Below, piece after piece: positions 46,423 through 54,938 of a stretch of DNA of 64,000 bases (the first letter of the stretch is position 1; every line of letters starts with the position of its first letter). The stretch is from Rheinheimera sp. MM224. Its GTDB lineage: Bacteria; Pseudomonadota; Gammaproteobacteria; Enterobacterales; Alteromonadaceae. Position numbers and translations under genes: made by a program. The DNA is taken from the NCBI RefSeq assembly GCF_947090785.1, contig NZ_OX352320.1:1302001-1366000 (forward strand). Direction: 5' to 3'. The notes under the pieces were generated by a model. The model ran no database searches. It had not been told where the DNA came from and saw only the letters and a program-made list of their open reading frames with translations.

Positions 46423-46452
46423 AAAAGCCCTGTTTGCACAGGGCTTTTAATT
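46423..46452 (+). terminator. Hairpin between gcvH and gcvP
   Basis: Perfect stem aaaagccctgt / acagggctttt around ttgc, then aattt. It looks like an intrinsic terminator, so gcvP may need read-through or its own promoter in 46453-46577. Confidence 0.8.
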
Positions 46453-46577
46453 TGTGAAAACATTTAGCGGGCAGGGGAAACCCAACCCAACAGGGATTTT
46501 ACAAACAGGTGGGCCAAAACCCAGATCTGTGCGTAAAGATCCAGCATATTGTTAAGACCATTTAGGAACTTCAAGGC

Positions 46578-49469
46578 ATGACCACTTCAGCTGTGAAAAC
46601 CCTGTCGCAACTTGCGAACCATCAGGAATTTATTCAACGCCACATAGGCCCGGACGCTAACGAGACAGCAGCTATGCTGGCTGAATTAGGCGTAAGCAGC
46701 ATGGAAGAGCTGATCGCACAAACTGTGCCTGCTTCCATTCGCCTGCCAAAGCCATTGGCAACTGGTGAAGCCACAACTGAAGCGGACGCTCTGGCGTACT
46801 TAAAAGCTGCTGCGAACAAAAACAAAATGTTCAAAAGCTACATTGGTATGGGCTACCACCCAACACTGACACCAAACGTCATTTTACGTAACGTGTTAGA
46901 AAACCCGGGCTGGTACACTGCGTACACCCCATACCAGCCGGAAATTGCTCAGGGCCGTTTAGAAGCTCTGCTGAACTTCCAACAAATTTCTTTAGATTTA
47001 ACAGGTATGGAGCTGGCATCTGCTTCATTACTGGACGAAGCCACTGCAGCTGCTGAAGCTATGGCGCTGGCTAAACGTGTGGCAAAAAGCAAAGCCAACA
47101 CTTACTTTATTGCTGACGACGTTCACCCACAAACGGTTGACGTAGTGCGCACCCGTGCAGAAATGTTTGGTTTTGACGTGATCATTGGCAAAGCCACTGA
47201 CGCAGTAAACCACGACGTCTTTGGTGCTTTATTACAGTACCCATCAACGACTGGTGAAGTGCGTGACGACAGCGCTTTAATCGCTGCCTTACAAGCGAAA
47301 AAAGCTGTAGTAGCAGTAGCTTCTGACATGATGAGCTTATTGTTATTAAAATCGCCAGGCGAATTAGGCGCAGACGTCGTATTAGGTTCTGCCCAGCGTT
47401 TTGGTGTGCCTATGGCCTTCGGTGGCCCACACTCAGCATTCTTCGCTACCCGTGACGATTACAAACGTTCTATGCCAGGCCGTATCATTGGTGTGTCAAA
47501 AGACCGTCGTGGTAATCAGGCGCTGCGTATGGCAATGCAAACCCGTGAACAGCATATCCGTCGTGAAAAAGCTAACTCCAACATCTGTACTGCACAGGTG
47601 TTACTGGCGAACATGGCGTCTTTCTTCGCTGTGTACCACGGCCCAGAAGGCCTGAAAAACATTGCACAACGCATTCACCGTTCTGCTGACGTATTTGCAG
47701 CTGGTCTGCAAGCCAAAGGCGTTTCATTAGTTCACAACACCTGGTTCGACACTGTGACCTTTAAAGTGGCAGATCGCGCCGCTGTTGTTGCCCGTGCTAT
47801 CGCCGCTGAAGTGAACTTACGTACTGATATCGCTGATAGCTTAAGCGTAAGCTTCAACGAACTGACGTCTGCCGCTGATATTGCTCAGCTGTTCGACATC
47901 GTATTAGGCGCTGGTCATGGCTTAGACGTCACTAAGTTAGATGCTGACATCGTAGCCAAAGGCTCAAACTCTATTCCTGCTGACTTAGTTCGTACGTCTA
48001 AGTACTTAACGCACCCGGTATTTAACCAGTACCACAGCGAAACTGAAATGCTGCGTTATATCAAAAAGCTGGAAAACAAAGATTTAGCACTGAACCACTC
48101 GATGATTTCTTTAGGTTCGTGCACCATGAAGTTAAACGCTACAGCCGAAATGATCCCGGTGACCTGGCCAGAATTTGGTTCGCTGCACCCGTTCGTGCCA
48201 CGCGACCAGGCTGAAGGTTACTACGACATGATTGGCGAGCTGGCCAACTGGTTAGTAGAGATCACAGGCTACGACGCTGTGTCTATGCAACCAAATTCAG
48301 GCGCACAAGGCGAATACGCCGGTATGATCGCCATTCGTAAATACCACGAAAGCCGCGGCGATTCACACCGTAATGTGTGTTTAATTCCTGTGTCTGCGCA
48401 CGGTACTAACCCTGCAACAGCAGCTATGGCGTGCTTTGAAGTGGTACTGGTTGATTGCGACAAGAGCGGCAACATCGACATGGCCGATTTAAAAGCCAAA
48501 GCCGAAGCCGTATCAGACAAGTTAGCCGCCATTATGGTGACTTACCCTTCCACACACGGTGTGTTTGAAGAGTCTATCCGCGAGCTGTGTGACATAGTTC
48601 ACGCGCACGGTGGCCAGGTGTATATGGACGGCGCCAACATGAACGCTCAGGTAGGTATTACCTCTCCTGGCTTTATCGGTGCTGACGTATCGCATTTAAA
48701 CCTGCACAAAACCTTCTGTATTCCTCACGGCGGTGGCGGCCCAGGTATGGGTCCAATTGGTGTGAAGAAACAATTGGCTCCGTTTATGCCAAACCACGCT
48801 GTCGTTAAAATTGAAGGCACTGGTCAGGATAACGGCGCAGTATCTGCCGCACCATTTGGTAGCGCAGGCATTCTGCCAATCAGCTGGATGTATATCAAAA
48901 TGATGGGTGGCGACGGTTTACGTCAAGCCACTGAAATGGCGATTTTAAGCGCTAACTACATGGCGAAAAAACTGGGCGACCTGTTCCCTGTGTTGTACGT
49001 AGGTACCAACGGCCGCGTAGCGCACGAATGTATTATCGACATGCGTCCACTAAAAGAAAAAACCGGCGTCACCGAAATGGACATCGCCAAGCGTTTAATG
49101 GACTACGGCTTCCACGCCCCAACTATGTCATTCCCGGTAGCCGGCACGCTGATGATCGAGCCTACTGAGTCTGAAAGCAAAGCCGAGCTGGACAAATTTA
49201 TCACCGCCATGACTTCTATCCGCAATGAAATTGCCAGGGTAGAAGCAGGGGAGTGGACTGCAGACAACAACCCACTGCATTTCGCACCTCACACTATGGA
49301 AGATATCTTCGACCCAAGCTGGGACCGCCCATACGAGCGTCAGTACGCTGCATTCCCTGCACAGTACGTGGCAGAAAACAAATTCTGGCCAACAGTCACC
49401 CGTATCGACGACGTATACGGCGACCGCAACCTGATGTGTGCTTGCCCAAGCCCGGAAGATTATCGGTAA
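46578..49469 (+). CDS. gcvP: Glycine dehydrogenase (decarboxylating), P protein
   Basis: A 963-residue single-chain P protein (fusion of both halves seen as GcvPA/GcvPB elsewhere). It decarboxylates glycine with pyridoxal phosphate and passes the aminomethyl group to Gcv[22 protein letters not shown] opens the N-terminal half; the PLP Lys lies in [18 protein letters not shown], a Gly-rich signature. [18 protein letters not shown] and [13 protein letters not shown] are other hallmarks. Full length and intact. Confidence 0.97.
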   Translation: MTTSAVKTLSQLANHQEFIQRHIGPDANETAAMLAELGVSSMEELIAQTVPASIRLPKPLATGEATTEADALAYLKAAANKNKMFKSYIGMGYHPTLTPNVILRNVLENPGWYTAYTPYQPEIAQGRLEALLNFQQISLDLTGMELASASLLDEATAAAEAMALAKRVAKSKANTYFIADDVHPQTVDVVRTRAEMFGFDVIIGKATDAVNHDVFGALLQYPSTTGEVRDDSALIAALQAKKAVVAVASDMMSLLLLKSPGELGADVVLGSAQRFGVPMAFGGPHSAFFATRDDYKRSMPGRIIGVSKDRRGNQALRMAMQTREQHIRREKANSNICTAQVLLANMASFFAVYHGPEGLKNIAQRIHRSADVFAAGLQAKGVSLVHNTWFDTVTFKVADRAAVVARAIAAEVNLRTDIADSLSVSFNELTSAADIAQLFDIVLGAGHGLDVTKLDADIVAKGSNSIPADLVRTSKYLTHPVFNQYHSETEMLRYIKKLENKDLALNHSMISLGSCTMKLNATAEMIPVTWPEFGSLHPFVPRDQAEGYYDMIGELANWLVEITGYDAVSMQPNSGAQGEYAGMIAIRKYHESRGDSHRNVCLIPVSAHGTNPATAAMACFEVVLVDCDKSGNIDMADLKAKAEAVSDKLAAIMVTYPSTHGVFEESIRELCDIVHAHGGQVYMDGANMNAQVGITSPGFIGADVSHLNLHKTFCIPHGGGGPGMGPIGVKKQLAPFMPNHAVVKIEGTGQDNGAVSAAPFGSAGILPISWMYIKMMGGDGLRQATEMAILSANYMAKKLGDLFPVLYVGTNGRVAHECIIDMRPLKEKTGVTEMDIAKRLMDYGFHAPTMSFPVAGTLMIEPTESESKAELDKFITAMTSIRNEIARVEAGEWTADNNPLHFAPHTMEDIFDPSWDRPYERQYAAFPAQYVAENKFWPTVTRIDDVYGDRNLMCACPSPEDYR

Positions 49470-49547
49470 GTGATTAGGGGTTATGAACACGACAATTCTA
49501 GTTGGTAACCGACAAATGTAATTGGAAACTCGTGTGAAACCGTGATG

Positions 49548-49577
49548 AATAGAGGCGAACTTGCGTTCGCCTCTATT
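49548..49577 (+). terminator. Terminator after gcvP
   Basis: Perfect 13-bp stem aatagaggcgaac / gttcgcctctatt around ttgc, followed by tttat. Confidence 0.88.
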
Positions 49578-49981
49578 TTATGTGCGCAGTTATCGAGTAG
49601 ATGCTTGCCTGGTACAAGCATGATGGTTCAGATAAAGCTTTCAAGTTTATTTAATCTTAGATAATCCATTTCAACTAGCAGTGAACGTAGAGAAGACAAA
49701 AGCTCTCGCTTCATTCTCTACGCTTGCTTAGTGCGTAACGAATCACAATAAGATATGTGTGTCTATGGGATTAGGAGAAGTCCAATACGCAATTTGTAAA
49801 GACTTCAATTGCGAAAATTTTTAAGTGCAGCTACCGAGTTAGCCTAAATTTCTGATACAAACTTGTATTACCCTGCCAAATAACTTAGATTAGAGAAAAT
49901 CAGCTTGTAAATCTGGTTTTCTACGATTTTTTGATAAAAAAAGCTGAAATTTGCTAGATAAACTAACTAAAAAGGGATGTT
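49578..49981. promoter_or_regulatory. AT-rich border region before the RloAB-like pair
   Basis: About 400 bp without a gene. Base composition drops in GC from here on, which marks the left border of the accessory insert. The stretch 49840-49960 is rich in A/T runs (ttttctacgattttttgata) and likely contains the promoter of the ATPase gene. I saw no clear direct repeats. Confidence 0.4.
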
Positions 49982-51277
49982 ATGATCATAGACTTTGCAG
50001 TGACCAACTTCAGGTCTATTAAAAACGAGCAACTTTTCAGCATGTTTGCTGAGAGTAAGCCGCAGCTTCACTCTGGAAACATAGTTTCCTTACCAAACGA
50101 TATAAATGTATTGAAAGTTGCTGCAATATTTGGAGCCAATGCTTCAGGAAAAAGTAATCTGCTTTTGGCATTCGAAGCTCTCCAAAATCTGATGATTGAA
50201 AGTGGTGACAGAAAAGACGGCGATGATATTCCTGAATATGAGCCTTATATTTTATCTGTGCTTACGGAAACCGATGCTACAAAATTTGAAGTAGAATTTA
50301 CTATTGGTGACGATAGATTCAAATACTACATACAATATGACAAAAAAAACATACTATTCGAAAAGCTAGATCAGTATAAAACAATAAAATCATCAAACAT
50401 TTTCACTAGAAATTCACCAGATGATTGGAATGGCGTAAAATTTGGAGATAGCTACAAAGGTGGCAGAAGAAAATTTGCTTTCTTCTCTAATAATTCGTAT
50501 CTATCAAAAGCGGGGAATAGCCCAGACTCTCCAAAAGTAATTCGTGATGTTTTTAATTATTTTAGAAAAAATATTGATGTAATAATGTCAACTGAAAGAG
50601 TTGGCGTTCTTGAGTGGGAAAACAATAGTGCCGCGGTAGAAATTGTCACCAAGTTTCTTAAACATGCAGATTTTGGAATTGATAAGTTTGATCTAAAACA
50701 ACATGAATTGCCTGCTCATTTTTCTTTGCCAGAAGATATGCCTGATGACATAAAAGATAAATTAAAAAAGAAGTTTTCTAAAAAGGAAGTTTTCTATCAC
50801 ACCTCTGAAGACGGTCAGTTGATACCTTTTGACAAACACATGGAGTCGAAAGGAACTAGACGATTATTTGAGTTACTCCCATATTTTCTAATTGTTCTAA
50901 AGGAAGGGACAACTGCTTTTATTGATGAAATTGAATCAAGCTTGCATCCGCATATAGCTGAACTCATCGTTAAAATATTTAATGATCCATCCATCAACTT
51001 GAAAAACGCACAGTTGATATTCACAACGCATGATGTGAATTTAATGTCACAGAGCAAACTAAGAAAAGATCAAATATATCTGAGTAGAAAAACACATGCG
51101 CAGGGTACTGAGTATAATGATTTGAGCTATTTCGATGAATCACTGAAGGATAATAGTCCGTTTTCCAAATGGTACAATGAAGGCCGTCTTGGTGGAATTC
51201 CAGATATTGACTATAAAATTATTGGTGATGCTATTAAAGGGATTTTTACAAGTGCCAAGACCGAGAATAAAGAATAA
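49982..51277 (+). CDS. AAA15-family ATPase of an RloA/AbiLi-like defence pair
   Basis: A 431-residue ABC-like ATPase of the COG1106 group. It opens with MIIDFAVTNFRSIKNEQ and has Walker A GANASGKS (residues 51-58). The C-terminal half has Walker B FIDEIESSLHPHIAELIVKIF and the switch FTTHDVNLM. Such OLD/RecF-like ATPases act with a TOPRIM-type effector in RloAB, AbiL and PARIS defence systems. The next gene is a RloB-like protein overlapping by 26 bp, which supports this role. Codon use and base composition are AT-rich compared with the gcv genes beside it, pointing to transfer. Confidence 0.82.
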   Translation: MIIDFAVTNFRSIKNEQLFSMFAESKPQLHSGNIVSLPNDINVLKVAAIFGANASGKSNLLLAFEALQNLMIESGDRKDGDDIPEYEPYILSVLTETDATKFEVEFTIGDDRFKYYIQYDKKNILFEKLDQYKTIKSSNIFTRNSPDDWNGVKFGDSYKGGRRKFAFFSNNSYLSKAGNSPDSPKVIRDVFNYFRKNIDVIMSTERVGVLEWENNSAAVEIVTKFLKHADFGIDKFDLKQHELPAHFSLPEDMPDDIKDKLKKKFSKKEVFYHTSEDGQLIPFDKHMESKGTRRLFELLPYFLIVLKEGTTAFIDEIESSLHPHIAELIVKIFNDPSINLKNAQLIFTTHDVNLMSQSKLRKDQIYLSRKTHAQGTEYNDLSYFDESLKDNSPFSKWYNEGRLGGIPDIDYKIIGDAIKGIFTSAKTENKE

Positions 51278-51926
51278 ATTATCTGTCCTTCCCAAGTTTA
51301 AGATTATTTGCGAAGGAGAAAAAACTGAACCGAATTACATTAATGGTTATATTAATCGTGTTCATTCAGCGCACAAAAAAATATTTTGCTTCTCAGAGCC
51401 TGGATGTACAGATCCGAATGGCTTGATTCGAGCTGCTATTAAAGAGCGTGAGTCAGGCGTAGCTGGTGATGTAGTTTGGGTTATTTACGATAGAGAATCT
51501 TTGGTCAAATATAGTGACGAAGTTCATGCTTCAGCAAGAACTCTTGCAGATGACAACAACATACAAATTGCTTTTTCTAATGTCTGTTTTGAGATGTGGA
51601 TTTTACTTCATTTTGAGTATTCGTTGGCGTGCTACACTTCATATGACGATCTTAAGAAGAGAAGCCGATTGAGAGAACATGTTAAATCACTTGGATTTGA
51701 CAGTTATGAAAAATCCGAAGCGCTTTTGTTTGACAAGTTGAAAGATAATGTATCTGATGCAATCAAAAATGCAACTAAGCTTAGACAAAATATGATTGCT
51801 TCTGCTGATAAGAATCGTAGTAGGCCCTTTCATCTAAATCCCTATACTGATGTTGATGAAATGTTACAAGACATGGAAAATTTTATAGAGAATAGGCCGA
51901 GTATAAGAGCTAAAAAGCAAGTTTAA
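51252..51926 (+). CDS. RloB/AbiLii-like TOPRIM-type effector protein
   Basis: A 224-residue protein. It starts with a basic stretch PRPRIKNKLSV, then FKIICEGEKTEPNYINGYI (the Glu-containing first TOPRIM-like strand), VVWVIYDRES (acidic second motif) and FSNVCFEMWILLHFE, all typical of RloB. Related proteins act as nuclease-like effectors unleashed by the partner ATPase during phage attack. I choose the GTG at 51252 with AAAGGG upstream, since the family begins near this point; the frame is open from 51177. It ends before a decayed IS110 gene. Confidence 0.8.
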   Translation: MPRPRIKNKLSVLPKFKIICEGEKTEPNYINGYINRVHSAHKKIFCFSEPGCTDPNGLIRAAIKERESGVAGDVVWVIYDRESLVKYSDEVHASARTLADDNNIQIAFSNVCFEMWILLHFEYSLACYTSYDDLKKRSRLREHVKSLGFDSYEKSEALLFDKLKDNVSDAIKNATKLRQNMIASADKNRSRPFHLNPYTDVDEMLQDMENFIENRPSIRAKKQV

Positions 51927-51935
51927 AGTCAGGTC

Positions 51936-52002
51936 TAATGTGATGATTCGCCTCCCATCCTGACTTAGGATGAGGTGACCAAACCAAAAGAGGCGAATTA
52001 TC
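51936..52002. repeat. Inverted repeat before the IS110 remnant
   Basis: tgatgattcgcctc (51940-51953) is complementary at 13 of 14 bases to gaggcgaattatca (51990-52003), enclosing about 36 bp. It lies directly before the transposase ATG and may be the left end of the element. Confidence 0.55.
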
Positions 52003-52155
52003 ATGCTTATCAAAATATTAGGTGTGGATCTTGGCAAGCTCAGTTGTCATGTGATTGGGCAAGATCAATACGAAAAAGTCGTAGAAAAGCGCAAAATGCT
52101 GATCAGCAAGCACGTTTGGTGCCAGGTCTTGCACTTTGCCCCAAAGTTCACGTGA
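52003..52155 (+). pseudogene. IS110-family transposase remnant
   Basis: An intact-looking start MLIKILGVDLGKLSCHVIG is followed by QYEKVVEKRKM, the N-terminal DEDD-type domain of IS110 transposases including the first Asp. After about 31 residues the sequence jumps to unrelated residues and stops at 52155. The remaining 280 or so residues are missing. It is therefore a truncated, dead copy and a mobile-element scar beside the defence pair. Confidence 0.7.
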
Positions 52156-52457
52156 TGTATTCTTCTTAGTTTAAACAATATTCAGAGTTTTTTTCCAAGA
52201 AGCTCAAAAGCTGCTTTGTTTTGTATTAAAGACAGAACATGCGGCCTTGTTCTTACTTCGGTTTTATACGTGAAATGCCTTTCCTGGGTTGTTTATTCAC
52301 TGGGTTAATGCCCGATTGTGGTTGTTTTTGATAAAACTAGAGGCTTTGTTAAAGATCCCATATTGCTATCAGCTCCTCATCATCTAAGCACTTTGACCAC
52401 TTTCCCGAAAACCCTACTAAGCTTAACTGATTGTTTTTTGTACTAAAGGTAACAGTT
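52156..52457. other. Intergenic stretch before the ImmA/IrrE gene
   Basis: About 300 bp with no gene or clear remaining IS end visible. It is AT-rich with scattered T runs. The right end carries AAAGG as ribosome site for the following gene. Confidence 0.35.
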
Positions 52458-53519
52458 ATGCTTGCGTCAAAAGATCAGATCAAAGCCGACAGGCTAAGAA
52501 TGAATAACCCTTATGCTCATATGGACGAAGATGGTGGCTTTAGTGCTTTGTTGCCGGAGTCACGCTTGGGTGAGGGCCATAATCCCTATGCCAGTTTAAA
52601 TAATGGCGATAATTCAGATGAGGTTTGGCCACAACTTCCACTTGCTAAAAGCATTTCAAGTGCGCTGGCGCACGTTTCAGCTGCGCAAACCCCTGACTTG
52701 GCCGCTTCGAACTTCTACTTGCAGGGCAGTCAGAACCCTTATGCCGCCTACCATAATTTGGAAGACGACAGCGGCCCTGTTGCCTTGCCTTTACCGCCTA
52801 TTTTGACCTTTAGCCAGCTCACCAAAGCGGGCAATGGTGCTATTAAAGTGGCGGAAATTGAGGCTTTAGTGGAACAACTGAAGCACGCTATTTGGCAACA
52901 AAAGCATTTGTTATGGCCACAGGGTATTCCGTCGGACCCTATAGAGATGCTCGATCCTAAAGTAGCTTTGTATTTACTGGGTTATCAGGTGTATGAACGT
53001 CACACCCTCGGCGAGATTGAGCCCGGTATAGATGTGGCTGGCACCATAGATAAAACCTCCAAACGAGTGGAGTTATCCAGAACCATGCGGCCCGAAGTGA
53101 TGAACTTTACCGCTGCACATGAAATGGGCCACGCTGTGATGCATCAGCAAAGCGGACTGCACAGAGATAAACCTTTGGATGGCAGCAATGCAGGCCAACG
53201 TGATCAGATAGAAAAAGAAGCTGATAAGTTTGCGGTGCTGTTTTTAATGCCGGAAAAGCTGGTTAAAAGCCGTTTTGCTGAACGTTTCCCTGAAGAGGTG
53301 CTGCAAGCCGAAGCTTTGGCGTATCTGCTGAACCGTTCAGGTGATCGCAAACTAGCGAAAACCTTGTCGAGCCAAAGAGGTTTAGCGCGCGCTTTGGCTG
53401 AACTGAGCAGTATTTCAGGCCAGCATGTATTGTCGCTGGCAGAGATGTTCAAAGTATCCAGAGAAGCTATGGCTATACGGCTTGAAGAACTTGAGTTGGT
53501 TCCACAAATTAAGTTTTAG
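52458..53519 (+). CDS. ImmA/IrrE-type metallopeptidase with repeated NPYA N-terminus
   Basis: A 353-residue protein. The C-terminal 200 residues form an ImmA/IrrE (COG2856) zinc peptidase: AAHEMGHAVMH has HExxH at 221-225, and DKFAVLFLMP with KEAD just before gives the third ligand region. A helical part follows with SREAMAIRLEELELV. The N-terminal 115 residues are unusual: three NPYA motifs (17-20, 42-45, 93-96) separated by acidic, Gly/Ser-rich, disordered-looking sequence. ImmA cleaves phage or mobile-element repressors, IrrE the DdrO repressor; no helix-turn-helix partner gene lies next to it here. The target is unknown. Confidence 0.8.
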   Translation: MLASKDQIKADRLRMNNPYAHMDEDGGFSALLPESRLGEGHNPYASLNNGDNSDEVWPQLPLAKSISSALAHVSAAQTPDLAASNFYLQGSQNPYAAYHNLEDDSGPVALPLPPILTFSQLTKAGNGAIKVAEIEALVEQLKHAIWQQKHLLWPQGIPSDPIEMLDPKVALYLLGYQVYERHTLGEIEPGIDVAGTIDKTSKRVELSRTMRPEVMNFTAAHEMGHAVMHQQSGLHRDKPLDGSNAGQRDQIEKEADKFAVLFLMPEKLVKSRFAERFPEEVLQAEALAYLLNRSGDRKLAKTLSSQRGLARALAELSSISGQHVLSLAEMFKVSREAMAIRLEELELVPQIKF

Positions 53520-53636
53520 AGCGGGGAGCAAAGGAGAATGTTCTGAGCAGCACTGTTAGTTGTTTATAAACTCACAATGTTGATGTCGCCCCGTAAAGCC
53601 TGATCGGGGCGGCAAAGACTACTTTTCATACCACTG

Positions 53637-54155
53637 CTATTGCTGACGTTCTTTGTTTACTAACTTTGTCAGTCCTTCGGCAAGAACAGCCAGGCTCACG
53701 CCCAACATAGCGACGTCTTTAATCAAAAATGAGCCCAGGGCGTCGAGCCATGGAAAACCTCCTGATGCAACTTCCCATACAGGTAAAGCCAACATGATTG
53801 AAATGGTGGTTATGAAAATCGCTGAAGCTATTGCACCGCCTACTACCGCTGCGCGTGCTGACCAGGGTGATGCAATAAGCAAAATTGCAGCAATAACTTC
53901 GACTACACCTAACAGGTAAGAAGCTCCGGCTTCGCCAAAAACAGGGTAAAGCCATGCCAGCCAGGGCGTTCCGCTAATGAGCGGTTTAAGTACTTCAATT
54001 TCCACAGCAGTAAATTTCAAAATACCTATTAAAAATAGCGGCAGTACTACTCCAGCTAATGCGACAGTGCGTCCGGCCGTTGTCAGTACTGATGCCAGCT
54101 TTTGTGCTTGAGCGATACGAGTTGAAGTGTTGGTGTCGATATGAGTGTGTTGCAT
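53637..54155 (-). CDS. DUF417 (YkgB/RclC-like) membrane protein
   Basis: A 172-residue inner membrane protein with four hydrophobic segments. LPLFLIGILKFTAVEIEVLKPLI and LLGVVEVIAAILLIASP are the DUF417 hallmarks; GGFPWLDALGSFLIKDVAML is the C-terminal conserved block. E. coli RclC (YkgB) of this family belongs to the reactive-chlorine resistance operon. Here the gene is divergent from a MarR regulator and three identical-type palindromes fill the space between them. That suggests direct repression and a redox or electrophile stress role by inference. Confidence 0.85.
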   Translation of the reverse strand: MQHTHIDTNTSTRIAQAQKLASVLTTAGRTVALAGVVLPLFLIGILKFTAVEIEVLKPLISGTPWLAWLYPVFGEAGASYLLGVVEVIAAILLIASPWSARAAVVGGAIASAIFITTISIMLALPVWEVASGGFPWLDALGSFLIKDVAMLGVSLAVLAEGLTKLVNKERQQ

Positions 54156-54175
54156 GGTGTTCTCCTTGGGTTATG

Positions 54176-54268
54176 TATGCGTCAAGCATATATTAATAAT
54201 CTTGATTTGTATGCTTCGTGCATATAATATTAATGCATATCAAATGCTACTTATATGCTTCGCGCATA
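54176..54268. promoter_or_regulatory. Triple palindromic operator between DUF417 gene and marR-type gene
   Basis: Three copies of the palindrome TATGC-N5-GCATA: TATGCGTCAAGCATA (54176-54190), TATGCTTCGTGCATA (54210-54224) and TATGCTTCGCGCATA (54254-54268). Start-to-start spacing is 34 and 44 bp. AT-rich sequence between them should hold the two divergent promoters. The most likely binder is the MarR-type protein encoded just to the right. Confidence 0.8.
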
Positions 54269-54280
54269 CAGATGGGTGCT

Positions 54281-54808
54281 ATGACGGTTCAAAAAATTGA
54301 AAATATGGTGGGAGCTTTGGCTTTGGCATTGTCAGATTCCTTTATGCTGGCAACTCAGGAACAAGCTCCGGAACTTGGGCCTGCCGCAGCTGCTTTGGCT
54401 TTATTAGGGCATGAACCAGGTATGCCGATTGAGAGACTCAGACGGGCATTAGGTTTGTCTCATTCGGGGACTGTCCGGCTTATCGACCGGCTTGTTGCCG
54501 GAGGTGTGATTGAACGACATTCGTCAGAACAGGACCGTCGCGCCGTTGCGCTTCACTTAACCAAAAGTGGTGAAGAAAAATGCGCAGCCATTCTTGCTGT
54601 ACGCCAACAGCGGATTTCATGCGCCTTGAAAGTTTTGGATCCGCATGAGCTGGAAGCCCTTGGCAAAATAGCGGAAAAGTTACTTAAAAATCAGGTGCAC
54701 AATCTGGATGAGGCTTACTGCGTTTGCAGGCTTTGTGATGCTGCAGCCTGCGTTAATTGCCCTGTATCTGCAGCACTTGATGAATCGAAGGCGGCACAGA
54801 AGCTTTAG
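54281..54808 (+). CDS. MarR-family regulator with C-terminal cysteine cluster
   Basis: A 175-residue winged-helix regulator. PIERLRRALGLSHSGTVRLIDRL is the recognition-helix region and ERHSSEQDRRAVALHLTKSG is the wing (DxRxxxLxLTxxG). After the dimer helices it ends in CVCRLCDAAACVNCPV, five Cys in 15 residues, which could sense oxidants or bind metal. The start at 54281 (MTVQKIENMV) or the ATG at 54272 are both possible; an upstream ATG at 54218 would lie in the operators. It probably represses itself and the divergent DUF417 gene. Confidence 0.85.
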   Translation: MTVQKIENMVGALALALSDSFMLATQEQAPELGPAAAALALLGHEPGMPIERLRRALGLSHSGTVRLIDRLVAGGVIERHSSEQDRRAVALHLTKSGEEKCAAILAVRQQRISCALKVLDPHELEALGKIAEKLLKNQVHNLDEAYCVCRLCDAAACVNCPVSAALDESKAAQKL

Positions 54809-54938
54809 CTGTAGCCTTTTGAGTTCATGGCATCAGGTTGGGTTGATTGCTTAAATTTTCCAATGAGGCAAATAACTTTGCTATTCGCCTCACTTTTTGA
54901 TTAGATTAAGCCATCTATTTGCCTTATGGAGTCCGCTG

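Noticed and set aside
52003..52155. Intact IS110 element
   Set aside because: The transposase frame ends after about 50 codons and most of the catalytic region is missing.
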